Shown here piece by piece: positions 32,517 to 42,332 of a DNA stretch of 64,000 bases. The stretch spans positions 57,042 through 121,041 of IMG/VR virus record IMGVR_UViG_3300009503_000019. One strand, given 5' to 3'. Every line of letters begins with the position of its first letter. Position 1 is the first letter of the stretch. The notes beneath the pieces were generated by a model, which was not told where the DNA came from, made no database searches, and saw only the letters and a program-made list of their open reading frames with translations. A program made the position numbers and the translations under genes. The stretch comes from a virus.

Positions 32517-33358
32517 TTTGCACCTCCATAAAATATTTTTATTAATTCCCTAAAATTCTTAGGGATATCTATCCATTCATCAGGATCTCTATCTATTTTT
32601 AATGATACTATTTCAAATTTATATTTTAGTTTGTCCTCTAATTCAGTTTGTATTTTTTGCCCTGCATTGTCATTATCAAACATTAAAATTATTCTTTTAG
32701 GACAATTCCTAATTAAAGTTAAATTTTTTGTTTTTGGCCAATATGTGCCAAAAGAGCATATAGCTGGAAATCCGTTATCTGCCAGTTTTAACATATCAAA
32801 TAATCCTTCTACTAATATTATTGTTTTTGACTTTACATAGAATGGATATAAATATTGAGAAAAATGTTTATTATTTATTGTTTTTTCTTTAGAAAATATC
32901 CAACTATGAGGGTATCTTATTGCATACCCAACTAATTTGTTACCAAATAGTATTGGGAAATAGATATTTCCTGAATATGTTAACTTTATTCCAAATTGTT
33001 TTAATGTCTTTGGAGAAATACCTCTTATTGGAAAATTTATTTCTTTCAATCCTTCAGGTGGGGATATTTCTTTTAATTCAAAATCTTTTACTAATAATAA
33101 ATCTTTATTATAAGGAGTTAATGGTTCAGGAGTTTTTGAATAATTTGTATATTTTAATTTGAATAAATCATTTATCTTTCCATGTATATTACAACCGAAA
33201 CAATGATAATGCCCATTACGATAAATAAACATTGAAGGAACAGTATCTACATGGTTTGGATTTAAACATCTCAATCTTATATAACTCCTATCTCCATTCA
33301 CTTTGTATTCTATATTATGTTCTTCCAAATATTCTATTATTGTTTCTAACCTATCCAT
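32513..33358 (-). CDS. DnaG-type DNA primase
   Basis: 281 residues. N-terminal zinc ribbon with C31, H36, C53 and C56 and the HYHCFGCNIHG motif, then a Toprim domain with VEGLFDML and FDNDNAGQK, followed by DPDEW. It makes RNA primers for lagging-strand synthesis. Shorter than bacterial DnaG: the C-terminal helicase-binding domain is missing, as in many phages. Overlaps the helicase gene end by eight bases. Confidence 0.85.
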   Translation of the reverse strand: MDRLETIIEYLEEHNIEYKVNGDRSYIRLRCLNPNHVDTVPSMFIYRNGHYHCFGCNIHGKINDLFKLKYTNYSKTPEPLTPYNKDLLLVKDFELKEISPPEGLKEINFPIRGISPKTLKQFGIKLTYSGNIYFPILFGNKLVGYAIRYPHSWIFSKEKTINNKHFSQYLYPFYVKSKTIILVEGLFDMLKLADNGFPAICSFGTYWPKTKNLTLIRNCPKRIILMFDNDNAGQKIQTELEDKLKYKFEIVSLKIDRDPDEWIDIPKNFRELIKIFYGGAK

Positions 33359-34724
33359 TTTTAATAATTACTTTATGATGTAAGAAATCAGCTTCCATAA
33401 CCATATGTTTAATTGGTGCAATGTTACGTGATTTGATTGTATAGAATTTGAAAATTCTGATATCTGGTATAACATCTTCTTCCTCAGGAGTTAATTCTGG
33501 TTTCCATGAGAATGCAATATCACATGCTTCAGTTATAGCACGAGAATATCTTGTATCTTGCATTTTTTCATCCAATTGTGCCGCAGTTACAACTGGTATT
33601 TCAAGATTCTTTGCCGCCATTTTTAGAGTTTCTGCTACATTTTTTAATTTTTCCCAATAAGGTAAACTTTCCTGAAAAGGTATATACAAAAAATCTAAAT
33701 AATCAATATATAAGATGTCACATTTTTTCTCTTTTTTGAGTGAATTTGCTTTGTCAATTAATTCATTAACACTTAACTTATTCTGCCAGGTAGGAATCTC
33801 AAGAACATTTTGCCTGAAATATTTTTTTTGAAAAATTTTTTTTAAGGTTTCACTAAAATCTTTGAATGATAATTCACACATTTTTTTAACATTTTTGTCA
33901 TACCATTCAAAAATTTCTTGAGTATGCTTAGGAGTAAATACAAAAGAAATCAAAGATTTTTGAATTGTTATTTTGTCTTCAAGTGTTAAAGAGCCATTTC
34001 TCAATTTACCTACTGGAATTCCAGATATTGAAGATAATAAACGACCAATCCATTCACGTTCTGATAATTCGAGATTTACATAAACTGGGGAATATCCCAT
34101 TAAATAATTATTAATAGCTAAATTCTGCATTAATGTTGATTTTCCCGTACCTTTTACGGCCGCTAAAACTACAAATTCATGTTTGGAAAATCCATTTATT
34201 TTTTCATCTAAATCTTTAAAACCAGTAGGAACACAAAATTTTGTGTCACGAAGTTGTTCATCTACTCTTTCTAAATTAAGATCTTTACCTAACGATGTTG
34301 ATGTCAATTCTGGAGTATACAAATGGATATCTGATGCAGAAGTTAAAAATAATTCCTTTGCTTTTTTAATTTTATTATCACTTAGCAATTCGATCATTTT
34401 TTCTAATGTTTTTCTTAATTGAATTCCTTCATAATAATCGTTCAATTTTGCAATAATTGTGTTAAATTCTTCTTCCGATACTATTTCTTTTTCTAATGCA
34501 TCAAAAAAGGCATTTAACTCATCAAGTTTTATGTTACTTTCTGTTTCCAATATTGATTTCAATACTGATAATGAAGGCAATTTATTATTTGTAATCAAAT
34601 ACATTTTAGCTGTTTTATATACTTCATTTGCTATCTTGTCAGTGAACAAATGATGTTGTAGTTTAGAAAACAATTGTTCATTTGATAGTCCTAATTTGAG
34701 TGCAGCTATCTGCAGATACAACAT
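33351..34724 (-). CDS. DnaB-type replicative helicase
   Basis: 457 residues, GGAGG upstream. N-terminal helical domain, linker, and RecA-fold motor with AAVKGTGKST (188-197, Walker A), ILYIDYLDFLY (Walker B), VVTAAQLDEKM (H3) and the C-terminal arginine-finger region. Unwinds the fork. First main gene of the large minus-strand replication operon, transcribed from the promoter at 34804-34832. Confidence 0.85.
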   Translation of the reverse strand: MLYLQIAALKLGLSNEQLFSKLQHHLFTDKIANEVYKTAKMYLITNNKLPSLSVLKSILETESNIKLDELNAFFDALEKEIVSEEEFNTIIAKLNDYYEGIQLRKTLEKMIELLSDNKIKKAKELFLTSASDIHLYTPELTSTSLGKDLNLERVDEQLRDTKFCVPTGFKDLDEKINGFSKHEFVVLAAVKGTGKSTLMQNLAINNYLMGYSPVYVNLELSEREWIGRLLSSISGIPVGKLRNGSLTLEDKITIQKSLISFVFTPKHTQEIFEWYDKNVKKMCELSFKDFSETLKKIFQKKYFRQNVLEIPTWQNKLSVNELIDKANSLKKEKKCDILYIDYLDFLYIPFQESLPYWEKLKNVAETLKMAAKNLEIPVVTAAQLDEKMQDTRYSRAITEACDIAFSWKPELTPEEEDVIPDIRIFKFYTIKSRNIAPIKHMVMEADFLHHKVIIKNG

Positions 34725-34771
34725 TTTTTCACCTCCTTTTCATTATGTATATCAATCTCTTTCATTCTCAT
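34706..34771 (-). CDS. short leader ORF overlapping the helicase start
   Basis: 21 codons (MRMKEIDIHNEKEVKKCCICR). It has its own AAGGAGG site and runs through the helicase ribosome site and start codon in another frame. Such overlap can couple or throttle helicase translation. It could also be fortuitous. Confidence 0.4.
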   Translation of the reverse strand: MRMKEIDIHNEKEVKKCCICR

Positions 34772-34777
34772 TTTTAG

Positions 34778-34792
34778 CCTCCTTTAAGGAGG
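34778..34792 (-). promoter_or_regulatory. palindrome that pairs with the leader ribosome site
   Basis: CCTCCTT-A-AAGGAGG on the minus strand: a near-perfect palindrome in which the ribosome site of the leader ORF is one arm. The other arm copies the anti-Shine-Dalgarno sequence. In the mRNA it could hide the site or form dimers. Confidence 0.5.
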
Positions 34793-34803
34793 ACAACAGT
34801 TGC

Positions 34804-34832
34804 AATATAATACAAGAGAAAACATTTGTCAA
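34804..34832 (-). promoter_or_regulatory. strong promoter of the replication operon
   Basis: Minus strand: TTGACA (34832-34827), 17-base spacer, TATATT (34809-34804). Predicted start near 34797. Upstream (34840-34886) lie two inverted repeats. Confidence 0.8.
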
Positions 34833-34839
34833 GAGGGCC

Positions 34840-34864
34840 TTGAAATTTACGCCTCAAATTTCAA
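34840..34864. promoter_or_regulatory. operator-like inverted repeat
   Basis: Perfect 9-bp arms TTGAAATTT and AAATTTCAA separated by seven bases (ACGCCTC). It sits immediately upstream of the -35 box of the replication promoter, a usual place for activator or repressor binding. Confidence 0.6.
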
Positions 34865-34866
34865 TA

Positions 34867-34886
34867 AGTGAAAATATATTTTCACT
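34867..34886. promoter_or_regulatory. 20-bp perfect palindrome, operator-like
   Basis: AGTGAAAATATATTTTCACT reads the same on both strands. It lies three bases from the neighbouring inverted repeat, between the divergent replication and fibre transcription units. Likely bound by a dimeric regulator. Confidence 0.65.
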
Positions 34887-34951
34887 GGTAATAAAAATAA
34901 TTTAATTTTTGATTTGATTTATTTTTTTAAATATGATAATAGATAAATACA

Positions 34952-35419
34952 ATGATTGTAAGAATGGGAAAATTATTACGATTGCATAATTTAGTCAAAG
35001 ATTCGCAATCTCAAAAAGTATGCGTTTTAGTAGTAGGAACAAAAAATCCGCAGAGTGACCCAAATGATCCAAAAAGAACAGGTTTAGACAATCCTAGATT
35101 CTGGTATACTGTTAATTATGGTATTAGTGGAAATCCTCAGGGAAATGATGTTATTCAAATAAAATTTGTATCAACAATGAATATGTATGGACTTAGGGGT
35201 CAAGGAGCATTTACAGGAACTATAGATGAAGCTGGACTTTATGCATACAATGAAGGTGATTTTAGCGGAATAGATATTCCTAATACGCCAGTTTCACAAT
35301 TTTTGAATTTATCCCCAACACCAGCACTTTTTGCATATTCTTTAATCAATCCTGCTATATCTTGGAATTCATCGCAGAATATTGATATAACTTTTGAATG
35401 GATTATAGTTTCAGACTAG
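34952..35419 (+). CDS. unknown structural-type protein before fibre genes
   Basis: 155 residues. No ribosome site; a possible promoter (TTGATT...TATGAT) lies about 14 bases upstream, so the leader is very short. An internal ATG at codon 5 is an alternative. Beta-rich sequence with PRFWYTVNYGISGNPQG and Gly/Asn-rich loops, compatible with a small fibre or baseplate accessory. No family recognised. Confidence 0.6.
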   Translation: MIVRMGKLLRLHNLVKDSQSQKVCVLVVGTKNPQSDPNDPKRTGLDNPRFWYTVNYGISGNPQGNDVIQIKFVSTMNMYGLRGQGAFTGTIDEAGLYAYNEGDFSGIDIPNTPVSQFLNLSPTPALFAYSLINPAISWNSSQNIDITFEWIIVSD

Positions 35420-35429
35420 GAGGTTAAAT

Positions 35430-36320
35430 ATGAGAAGAAGTGCAAAAGCAGGTTTACCAATACCAACTGTAGGAGAGGATGTAGATTTATGGGGAGATTA
35501 CCTTAGTACATCTTTAGATATGATAGATAATTTTTTAGGTGAAATTATCGATGCAAGAGGAGGATTTACTCAATTAAATGAGAGATTTAGTGCAATTGAT
35601 ACGAATATTAATTCTGCTATTGATGCAATAAATTTAGCATCACAAATAAGCGATTATAATTTATTGACGACTTTATTTAGGCTTTTGGGGTATAAGAAGA
35701 ATTGTGTAAATGAATATTTAGCAGGAAGTTCATTGACTTATGAAAATGGAATAATTAGTTTAAAACCTCCAGTAATTTTTAATGTAGAAACTGCAACAGG
35801 AATATATTTATATAAAACTGAAAAAGAATATAATTTAGCTGTTACTCCTGGCGGAATACAAGCAATAAATTTAATTGTATCAGGTTCACAATCAAATCCA
35901 GAAATTACATTAGAATCACAAATTATTAGTGAAGATTTTATTCCGTATGAAGATGGAAAAGTAAGAATAGCATATCTTATTGAATCATCTTTTTATAAAA
36001 TTCCTTCTAATTTGATCTGTACGTATGAACGAGATGATGTTATAAATTTAACTGGTAATTTATTCAATCAATGGCAATATGTTCATCAATTAGGATATCA
36101 ACCTAAGAGAATTGATATATTGGTAAAAGTGCAATCTGGTGATTCTGGACCTTCTGCATGGATTAGACCTTCTTCAGATATAATGGTACCTGTTGTTAAT
36201 ATTCATACAATATCATTTTCCATTTTTCCTAAAGTTACAGGGAGTACTTATTATATTTATTATGATGGAACTAATTATTATAATAAAATTCTTAAAGGAA
36301 AAATTGTAATAGAAGCATGA
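35430..36320 (+). CDS. tail fibre / baseplate-attachment protein
   Basis: 296 residues, AGGAGG upstream. The N-terminus GLPIPTVGEDVDLWGDYLS followed by LDMIDNFLGEII resembles phage fibre proteins at the point where they join the baseplate, then a coiled-coil stretch and beta-rich domains. The C-terminal part (KRIDILVKVQSGDSGPSAWIR) is beta-sandwich-like. Coupled to the giant fibre gene (four-base overlap), it is probably an adaptor between baseplate and fibre. Confidence 0.6.
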   Translation: MRRSAKAGLPIPTVGEDVDLWGDYLSTSLDMIDNFLGEIIDARGGFTQLNERFSAIDTNINSAIDAINLASQISDYNLLTTLFRLLGYKKNCVNEYLAGSSLTYENGIISLKPPVIFNVETATGIYLYKTEKEYNLAVTPGGIQAINLIVSGSQSNPEITLESQIISEDFIPYEDGKVRIAYLIESSFYKIPSNLICTYERDDVINLTGNLFNQWQYVHQLGYQPKRIDILVKVQSGDSGPSAWIRPSSDIMVPVVNIHTISFSIFPKVTGSTYYIYYDGTNYYNKILKGKIVIEA

Positions 36321-39300
36321 GAAAAATAATAGCAGATTTTTCTCCTAATACAGCGTCAACTCTTAATGAAGTTCAAAAAATTTTATTGACTAATGGTTTA
36401 ATTACTCAGCCAGTAATTTCGATGGGGCAAAATGACATTTATATTGGAAACTTTACATTTATGAATAATGGAATTATTATTGAATCTGATCCTACAACTA
36501 TTCCAAAACCAAATTATCCAAAGTTTTATATTTATGCATATTCGGATGCTAATCCAAATAGTTCAGTGAATTTTATCTGTACTGATAAAGATTATAAATT
36601 TTCTAATGAAGTTAAAGTTGCTTATTATGACGGATTGAATTTTCATGTTGAAGATACAATTGATTTAAAAGATATAATTAAATATGTAAGAAATGTAGAA
36701 AAATATAGAGGATTTGTGTCGGATGAAGAGATTTATTATGATACATCTGCGCAAGAATTAATAATTCCTCCAGGAAAAATAATTTCAAGAATAGGAAACA
36801 AATCAATAAGCAATTATACATATGTCTCATTACCTTTGTCATATTTGTTTCTTACTGCAAGTAATAAAAATTCAAGATTATCAGTTAGATTATTCTATAA
36901 TAAATTAGATAAGATTGATATTGAAGGAATTTACCATTCTCCTGAATTTCAATTAACTCAAGGATACGCGATAAGATCCGAATCAGTATCTTACACATTA
37001 ACTGGCAAAAGTGAACCTGTTGATTTTAGAAAAGCTATTTTTCTTACAACATCTCAAGATTGTGTAATTTACGATTCAATAGAAAATTCAGTAACTACTA
37101 TAAGACCTTTGCCTGGTGAAATTCCGGATGATGTGAAATGTATATATAATGAAAGAGTATTCTTTGTGAATTATGCTCAAAATTTAGTGAAGATCAAATC
37201 ATATCCTCCTGATTTTTCTGAAAACAATAGTACATATTTAGAATTATCTACAACAGAACAAATGCAATATTGTTTCATTAATCCTATTACTAAAATAATT
37301 TATTTGGCTAACCAATATGGCACTAAAATTTATTTATATAAAATTTCTTATGATGATAATTATAGTATGAAATATCAGAAAAAAATAATTATCGATACCA
37401 ATAAGACGATAACATCAATAAAAGGTGGATATAACGATAGAAAAATTATACTTTTTATTAAAGTATCAAATGAATTGATTCTTTATAAAATCGAAATAGA
37501 TGAATTTGATAGTTGGAAAATAATTCCATTGATGCAAGTAGATACTTTTAATTATATAGTTAAAAATTCGCTTGATGGTGATCTTTATTGCTGTATTGTT
37601 CCTTATAAAACTAAAGATTTAATTGTTTTAAGAAATGATGAGTTATATATAAATGCGTGGGGAATTCTAGGAGCGGGTACTGGAGATATTATAGCACTCA
37701 ATGGATTAGAAATAATAAACAATCACATATATTTGCGAGTTAATTATTCTAGTGGTCAATTTTTGCACGAAATTATCAAGACTGACAAGAATCAAATTTA
37801 TGAAGATCATATATCAAATCCTTCATGGTTAACGCGTTCAGGTGCAATGCTATTAACATATAATCCATCAACTATCTCTCAAATAATGCCAACTTATCAT
37901 CGATATTTACCGCGCTACTATGAAGATAATATACTGGCAATAATATATCAAGATATTGGAAAATATGATTCAGCTATTAATTTCAATCCAGTTGTTAAAA
38001 CAAACAGAATTAGTTCTGAAGACGATAATTTCTTCATAGGTAAAACTCAAAGTAAAAATTTATGCTTAGATTTATCTTTAATTTTAGATGAATTGTATTC
38101 AAATTATCCTCAATCTAAAATAGATTTGAGAATATCAAATGGTATTTATATTGATAAACAGATTATTTTGAGAGGAAATACTACTTTTGAAGGAACTTTT
38201 TATATAAATCAAGACAAAATTGGAAATTTAGATGTTTTTAATGCATATACTATTGGAACTGCCCCTATATCAATAATTTCATTGCAAAATAATTATTATT
38301 ATTTAGATGTAAACTTACCGTCGCAAACGGAAATAAATAAAATTGGGCCAAATGATTATTTTTATGGATACAATTCTTCAGGAAATATTGTTGTAAAATA
38401 TAAAATTATTGAACGTGTTTCTAAAAACAGATTTTTAGTTTTTAGAGAACTATATACGGGAGATCCATCTTCTTATAGATTGATTATTAAAAATATTAAA
38501 TTCAAGAATTCAAAAATAATTTCAGCATTTACATCAACAACGTCTTGTAGATTTTGTAGTACCGATGTTGGTATAGAATTTATTAATTCTTTTATATCAA
38601 ATAGTCTGATAAAAGGAAATGAAATAATAATTAAAGATTCTACTTCAGATCGAATTCAAATTGATATTACTAAAACAGAAAGATTTGAAATGGAAAGTTC
38701 AAAAACTGTAAATACAATTACTCCATTGATTACAGGAAGTCCAATATATCCAATAACAATAATTATGAAGAATAATGATTTATTTGCTTATAATACATAT
38801 GATTCTGTTTTTAATAATTTCAATTTTGATAACTCAAATATCAAAAAAATAATTTTAGAAAACAACAATATTTCTGATGCAATCAATGATAATTTGTATA
38901 CTTATATATTAAAACTTACTCCACAACGAGGAAATATAAGAGAAGGTTCTGTCCCAGCATTAGCAATTACTCAACAAAATTTTTATAGAGTTGTGGCAAA
39001 AGATAAAAGTAGTGCAAATACATTTGGCACTCCTTATTATGGAACAGATGGTTTATTAAAAGCAATTCAAGATGCTAATGCTGGAGATATTATTGTGTTG
39101 AATCAAGGAGATTTTAGTTTTTCTACTAATACTTCTGTAAATATAACTAAGCCAATTTCTATAATAGGAAATAAATATCGAGAAGATTCAAATTATAGAC
39201 TATTTCCTCGTATATATAGACTAACTATAAATTGGTACCCAACAACAGATTTTCAACACAGTGTGGAATTTAAACATTTACACATTGCACATACCGGAAT

Positions 39301-40129
39301 TACTAATGGATTTTTAACTTTAAAAGGCGTTGCTAATGCTAATTGGATACATAATATTAACTTTATAGAAAATATATTTGAAAATGTTTGTGTATTTATA
39401 ATTGATTCTCAATCATATGCATTAAAAATTAGTGGTATTCACATGTACGATTGTTATGGACAAAATGCAGTTTTAATAACAAATAATCCTAATAATGCGG
39501 CGGATATAAATATGAAAGAAATATTGATGAACAATACTCGTATATATAGAAGTTCGTCTACTGCTGATTCACCATCGTTTATATATTTTTATCCATGCAA
39601 TTTATATATTTCAAGAGTAATATTAAATGATTGCGTAGCTGAAGTTAATGGGAGTGGTAATTATAATACATTAATTCAATTGAATTCACAAGCTAATCAA
39701 AGTATTCCATATATGGCTTTAAATGGATGTTTTATAATTACAATACCTACCACTTATTTTCCTTTTTATCAAATATATACGAAAAATGTTGTTAACATAT
39801 ATATCACTAATTGTTCTTTTTATAGTTATGGATCAAATCAAAATATAAATCGATTTAGATTAGAAAATTATAGAGTTTGTACATGCATAGGAAATAATAT
39901 TATGTCATGTGGAAACAATTATAATTTTTCTACATTGTATCCCTCAGGTCTTTTTTCGTTTTTCTTTGCAATAGGAAATAATACAAGTGGTAAATTTTTA
40001 CAAGGTGGAGGAGTAAATGATTATTTCGTTGCAATTGGAAATAGACATGATGTTGTGTTACAAAGTTGGTATGATTCTAACAATGTGTCTTCTCAATCTA
40101 TTGTTACTAATAATTTATATAAGACGTAG
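36317..40129 (+). CDS. large tail fibre with beta-helix region
   Basis: 1270 residues, the longest gene here. The N-terminal 550 residues are beta-rich. Residues about 900-1250 look like a right-handed parallel beta helix of the pectate-lyase type: GTDGLLKAIQDANAGDIIV opens it, then repeated strand-turn units with NNTRIYRSS, NCSFYSYGS and similar Asn-rich turns. Such helices in fibres bind or cut host surface glycans. Catalytic residues cannot be assigned. Likely host-range determinant. Its end overlaps the convergent gene by 15 bases. Confidence 0.7.
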   Translation: MRKIIADFSPNTASTLNEVQKILLTNGLITQPVISMGQNDIYIGNFTFMNNGIIIESDPTTIPKPNYPKFYIYAYSDANPNSSVNFICTDKDYKFSNEVKVAYYDGLNFHVEDTIDLKDIIKYVRNVEKYRGFVSDEEIYYDTSAQELIIPPGKIISRIGNKSISNYTYVSLPLSYLFLTASNKNSRLSVRLFYNKLDKIDIEGIYHSPEFQLTQGYAIRSESVSYTLTGKSEPVDFRKAIFLTTSQDCVIYDSIENSVTTIRPLPGEIPDDVKCIYNERVFFVNYAQNLVKIKSYPPDFSENNSTYLELSTTEQMQYCFINPITKIIYLANQYGTKIYLYKISYDDNYSMKYQKKIIIDTNKTITSIKGGYNDRKIILFIKVSNELILYKIEIDEFDSWKIIPLMQVDTFNYIVKNSLDGDLYCCIVPYKTKDLIVLRNDELYINAWGILGAGTGDIIALNGLEIINNHIYLRVNYSSGQFLHEIIKTDKNQIYEDHISNPSWLTRSGAMLLTYNPSTISQIMPTYHRYLPRYYEDNILAIIYQDIGKYDSAINFNPVVKTNRISSEDDNFFIGKTQSKNLCLDLSLILDELYSNYPQSKIDLRISNGIYIDKQIILRGNTTFEGTFYINQDKIGNLDVFNAYTIGTAPISIISLQNNYYYLDVNLPSQTEINKIGPNDYFYGYNSSGNIVVKYKIIERVSKNRFLVFRELYTGDPSSYRLIIKNIKFKNSKIISAFTSTTSCRFCSTDVGIEFINSFISNSLIKGNEIIIKDSTSDRIQIDITKTERFEMESSKTVNTITPLITGSPIYPITIIMKNNDLFAYNTYDSVFNNFNFDNSNIKKIILENNNISDAINDNLYTYILKLTPQRGNIREGSVPALAITQQNFYRVVAKDKSSANTFGTPYYGTDGLLKAIQDANAGDIIVLNQGDFSFSTNTSVNITKPISIIGNKYREDSNYRLFPRIYRLTINWYPTTDFQHSVEFKHLHIAHTGITNGFLTLKGVANANWIHNINFIENIFENVCVFIIDSQSYALKISGIHMYDCYGQNAVLITNNPNNAADINMKEILMNNTRIYRSSSTADSPSFIYFYPCNLYISRVILNDCVAEVNGSGNYNTLIQLNSQANQSIPYMALNGCFIITIPTTYFPFYQIYTKNVVNIYITNCSFYSYGSNQNINRFRLENYRVCTCIGNNIMSCGNNYNFSTLYPSGLFSFFFAIGNNTSGKFLQGGGVNDYFVAIGNRHDVVLQSWYDSNNVSSQSIVTNNLYKT

Positions 40130-41392
40130 AAAATCTCTATCAATTATAGTATCTGCATCTATGTAATTCTCATCTGGAATATTTGTGTAATTGCTTAAAT
40201 CATATTTTGCACTTGGCCAATTAATATTTGAACTAATATCAGTAATTTCGTCGTTAGCTTTGAATATATTTCTGATTATCAAATATACATGTAGTGGTTC
40301 TATTTTTTTTAAATAATCATATGTTTCTATATTTATAATTCCGCCTTCATAATAAGCCATTACAATATTTTGATTCCAGTTCATTTTGAAAATTTCTACA
40401 TTGTTAGCATCTTTCAATTCTTTAGCAAATTTATAATCAAAATTGAATTTATATGTTTCAACTTCATATAAATTTCCACCAAAATCAACAATATTTCTTT
40501 CTTTCCCCACAATATAACCGATTAAAAGTAAATTGTTATCTTTATAAATATGAATCACATCCCCATAATTAAAATTTTCATTTGTATAAATATAAATTTT
40601 ATCAGGTTCTATAACTTTGATTTTTCTTGAAAAACTGAATTGATTTATATTCATAAAATCTTCTTTTTTCAAATATAATAACAAATTATCTTCTAAAGAA
40701 GTTCTGATTTTTAAATTTGGGTCTAATGATTGAAATCTTTTGAATATATCTTCTCCAAAATCATAATTTAAGCCAGCTATGAATCCCACTGCATCTTTTA
40801 TATTTGTTTTATTTTTTTGTTTTATTTGAAACACGTACTTACCCAAAACTTTTTTATAATAATCAAATGAATCTCTATTTATTGGTTCCTGTATTAAATT
40901 TCCTAATGCTTTATAAACTAAATCATCATGCAATTTTGCACGATATAGCATTATTTGTTTACCATATAAATTGTTACCATCAATGATTGATTTCCTTAAT
41001 GCAATTTGAGTAGATTTATCATCATAATCATATACAAAAAAATTAGGTTTATTGTCATCTCCAATAGTAGGTATTTCGGTATCAGTATTTATATAAATTC
41101 TGACTAATTCAAATATGGGAAGATTGTAAGGAATTATCCCATATTCTACTCCATCTTTGGTTATTGTTGAAATAGTAGAAGGAATATCTATAATTAACCA
41201 GGATGTCTTTTTTCCATAATAAAAATCATGCAGTGTTTTAGTATTTATTAATACATGGGATTCTAACATTAAGTATTCACAACAAGTATCATATGCTTCT
41301 AACCATTTTGCAAAGAACTCCAAATCTTCATGTTGAGCAAAAAAGGGAGCTATTCTTGTAATTATTTCCTTATATCCAGGAACATCTGCCAT
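40115..41392 (-). CDS. unknown protein, probable baseplate or tail component
   Basis: 425 residues, predicted leaderless. N-terminus MADVPGYKEIITRIAPFFAQHEDLEFFAKWLEAYDT is helical; the rest is mixed, with several beta repeats (IYIYTNENFNYGDVIHIYKD, GNLYEVETYKFNFDYKF). No family recognised. Placed tail to tail with the fibre, it may be virion-related, but the tight link is only positional. Confidence 0.55.
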   Translation of the reverse strand: MADVPGYKEIITRIAPFFAQHEDLEFFAKWLEAYDTCCEYLMLESHVLINTKTLHDFYYGKKTSWLIIDIPSTISTITKDGVEYGIIPYNLPIFELVRIYINTDTEIPTIGDDNKPNFFVYDYDDKSTQIALRKSIIDGNNLYGKQIMLYRAKLHDDLVYKALGNLIQEPINRDSFDYYKKVLGKYVFQIKQKNKTNIKDAVGFIAGLNYDFGEDIFKRFQSLDPNLKIRTSLEDNLLLYLKKEDFMNINQFSFSRKIKVIEPDKIYIYTNENFNYGDVIHIYKDNNLLLIGYIVGKERNIVDFGGNLYEVETYKFNFDYKFAKELKDANNVEIFKMNWNQNIVMAYYEGGIINIETYDYLKKIEPLHVYLIIRNIFKANDEITDISSNINWPSAKYDLSNYTNIPDENYIDADTIIDRDFLRLI

Positions 41393-41398
41393 AATTGT

Positions 41399-41427
41399 AT
41401 TTTATGAAAAAAAAATATTTAAATCAA
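41399..41427 (-). promoter_or_regulatory. promoter giving a leaderless mRNA
   Basis: Minus strand: TTGATT (41427-41422), 17-base spacer, TAAAAT (41404-41399), then six bases and the ATG at 41392. The -35 box overlaps the stop of the upstream gene. Confidence 0.75.
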
Positions 41428-42332
41428 AGTAGTATTCTTAATCTTGGTTCTTTAATTTCAAATTCATCTGTTTTATCTAATGCTTTTTTAATATCATCTT
41501 TTACAGTATCAATATCTTTATTAATCCATGTTTTTATTTCAGCCAGAGTTGAATCTATGAGATTATCTATTTCCGGTTCTCCTATAATATTAAGATTTCT
41601 TAAACTATCTAATCGTCTTTGTATAATACCATATAAATTTTCATTTATTGTTCTTTTTCTATTTAATAAATCATTATAAAGTTCTTTAATTTCATTTGTT
41701 ACGTGTAAAGAAATTGACTTTACAAAATCATGTATTTTATTCATTATTTCCTTACGGAATTCTTCTATATTTTTAATTTCTAATTGAGTATCGACATCAA
41801 TTCTATATACAAGAATTTCAAATCTAATTTTTCGCTCTAATTCTTCTTTAGTTTTGTAATAAGTTTTTATTTTTTCAATAAATTCTTTTCTACGGTCATC
41901 AGTCCAGTTATTTCTTTTTTGTAATTGTTTTGAATATTCTTCATATTCTTTTAATGCTTCTTTTTTCATTTCTTCATAATGTTCTATAAATATTCTTTTA
42001 TATTCTTCAAATTCTTTTTTTACATCATTGAGTTCTTTCATTAATCTATCAAAATTTGTAATTGGAACGAATGCAGTATCACCAATCGGAAATTTTATTG
42101 AATAAAAAGACAATATTCTTCTTGCTGCGGCATCAAGATTCACAAATGGTGCGACATATTTTTTATCAACTAAATATTTAGTACCGAGTTTCATCAACGT
42201 TGATAAATCTTCTTCTTTAAGTCCTAAATCTTCTGCATCAAGTTTAGTTTGAGCATTCCATTTGAATATATTTAAATCAACCAGCACTCCGCTTTTGAAC
42301 AGATTTATCTCTTGAATTTCTTTTTTTACCAT
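41424..42332 (-). CDS. DUF3150-like protein
   Basis: 302 residues, TAGGAGG upstream. N-terminus SGVLVDLNIFKWNAQTKLDAEDLGL, then LMKLGTKYLVDKK, AARRILSFYSIKFPIGDTAFVPI and a long coiled coil. This matches the pattern I know as DUF3150, a phage protein found beside AAA+ ATPase genes. Function unknown. It is the last gene of the operon that begins with the JAMM peptidase. Overlaps the previous gene by 56 bases. Confidence 0.6.
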   Translation of the reverse strand: MVKKEIQEINLFKSGVLVDLNIFKWNAQTKLDAEDLGLKEEDLSTLMKLGTKYLVDKKYVAPFVNLDAAARRILSFYSIKFPIGDTAFVPITNFDRLMKELNDVKKEFEEYKRIFIEHYEEMKKEALKEYEEYSKQLQKRNNWTDDRRKEFIEKIKTYYKTKEELERKIRFEILVYRIDVDTQLEIKNIEEFRKEIMNKIHDFVKSISLHVTNEIKELYNDLLNRKRTINENLYGIIQRRLDSLRNLNIIGEPEIDNLIDSTLAEIKTWINKDIDTVKDDIKKALDKTDEFEIKEPRLRILL

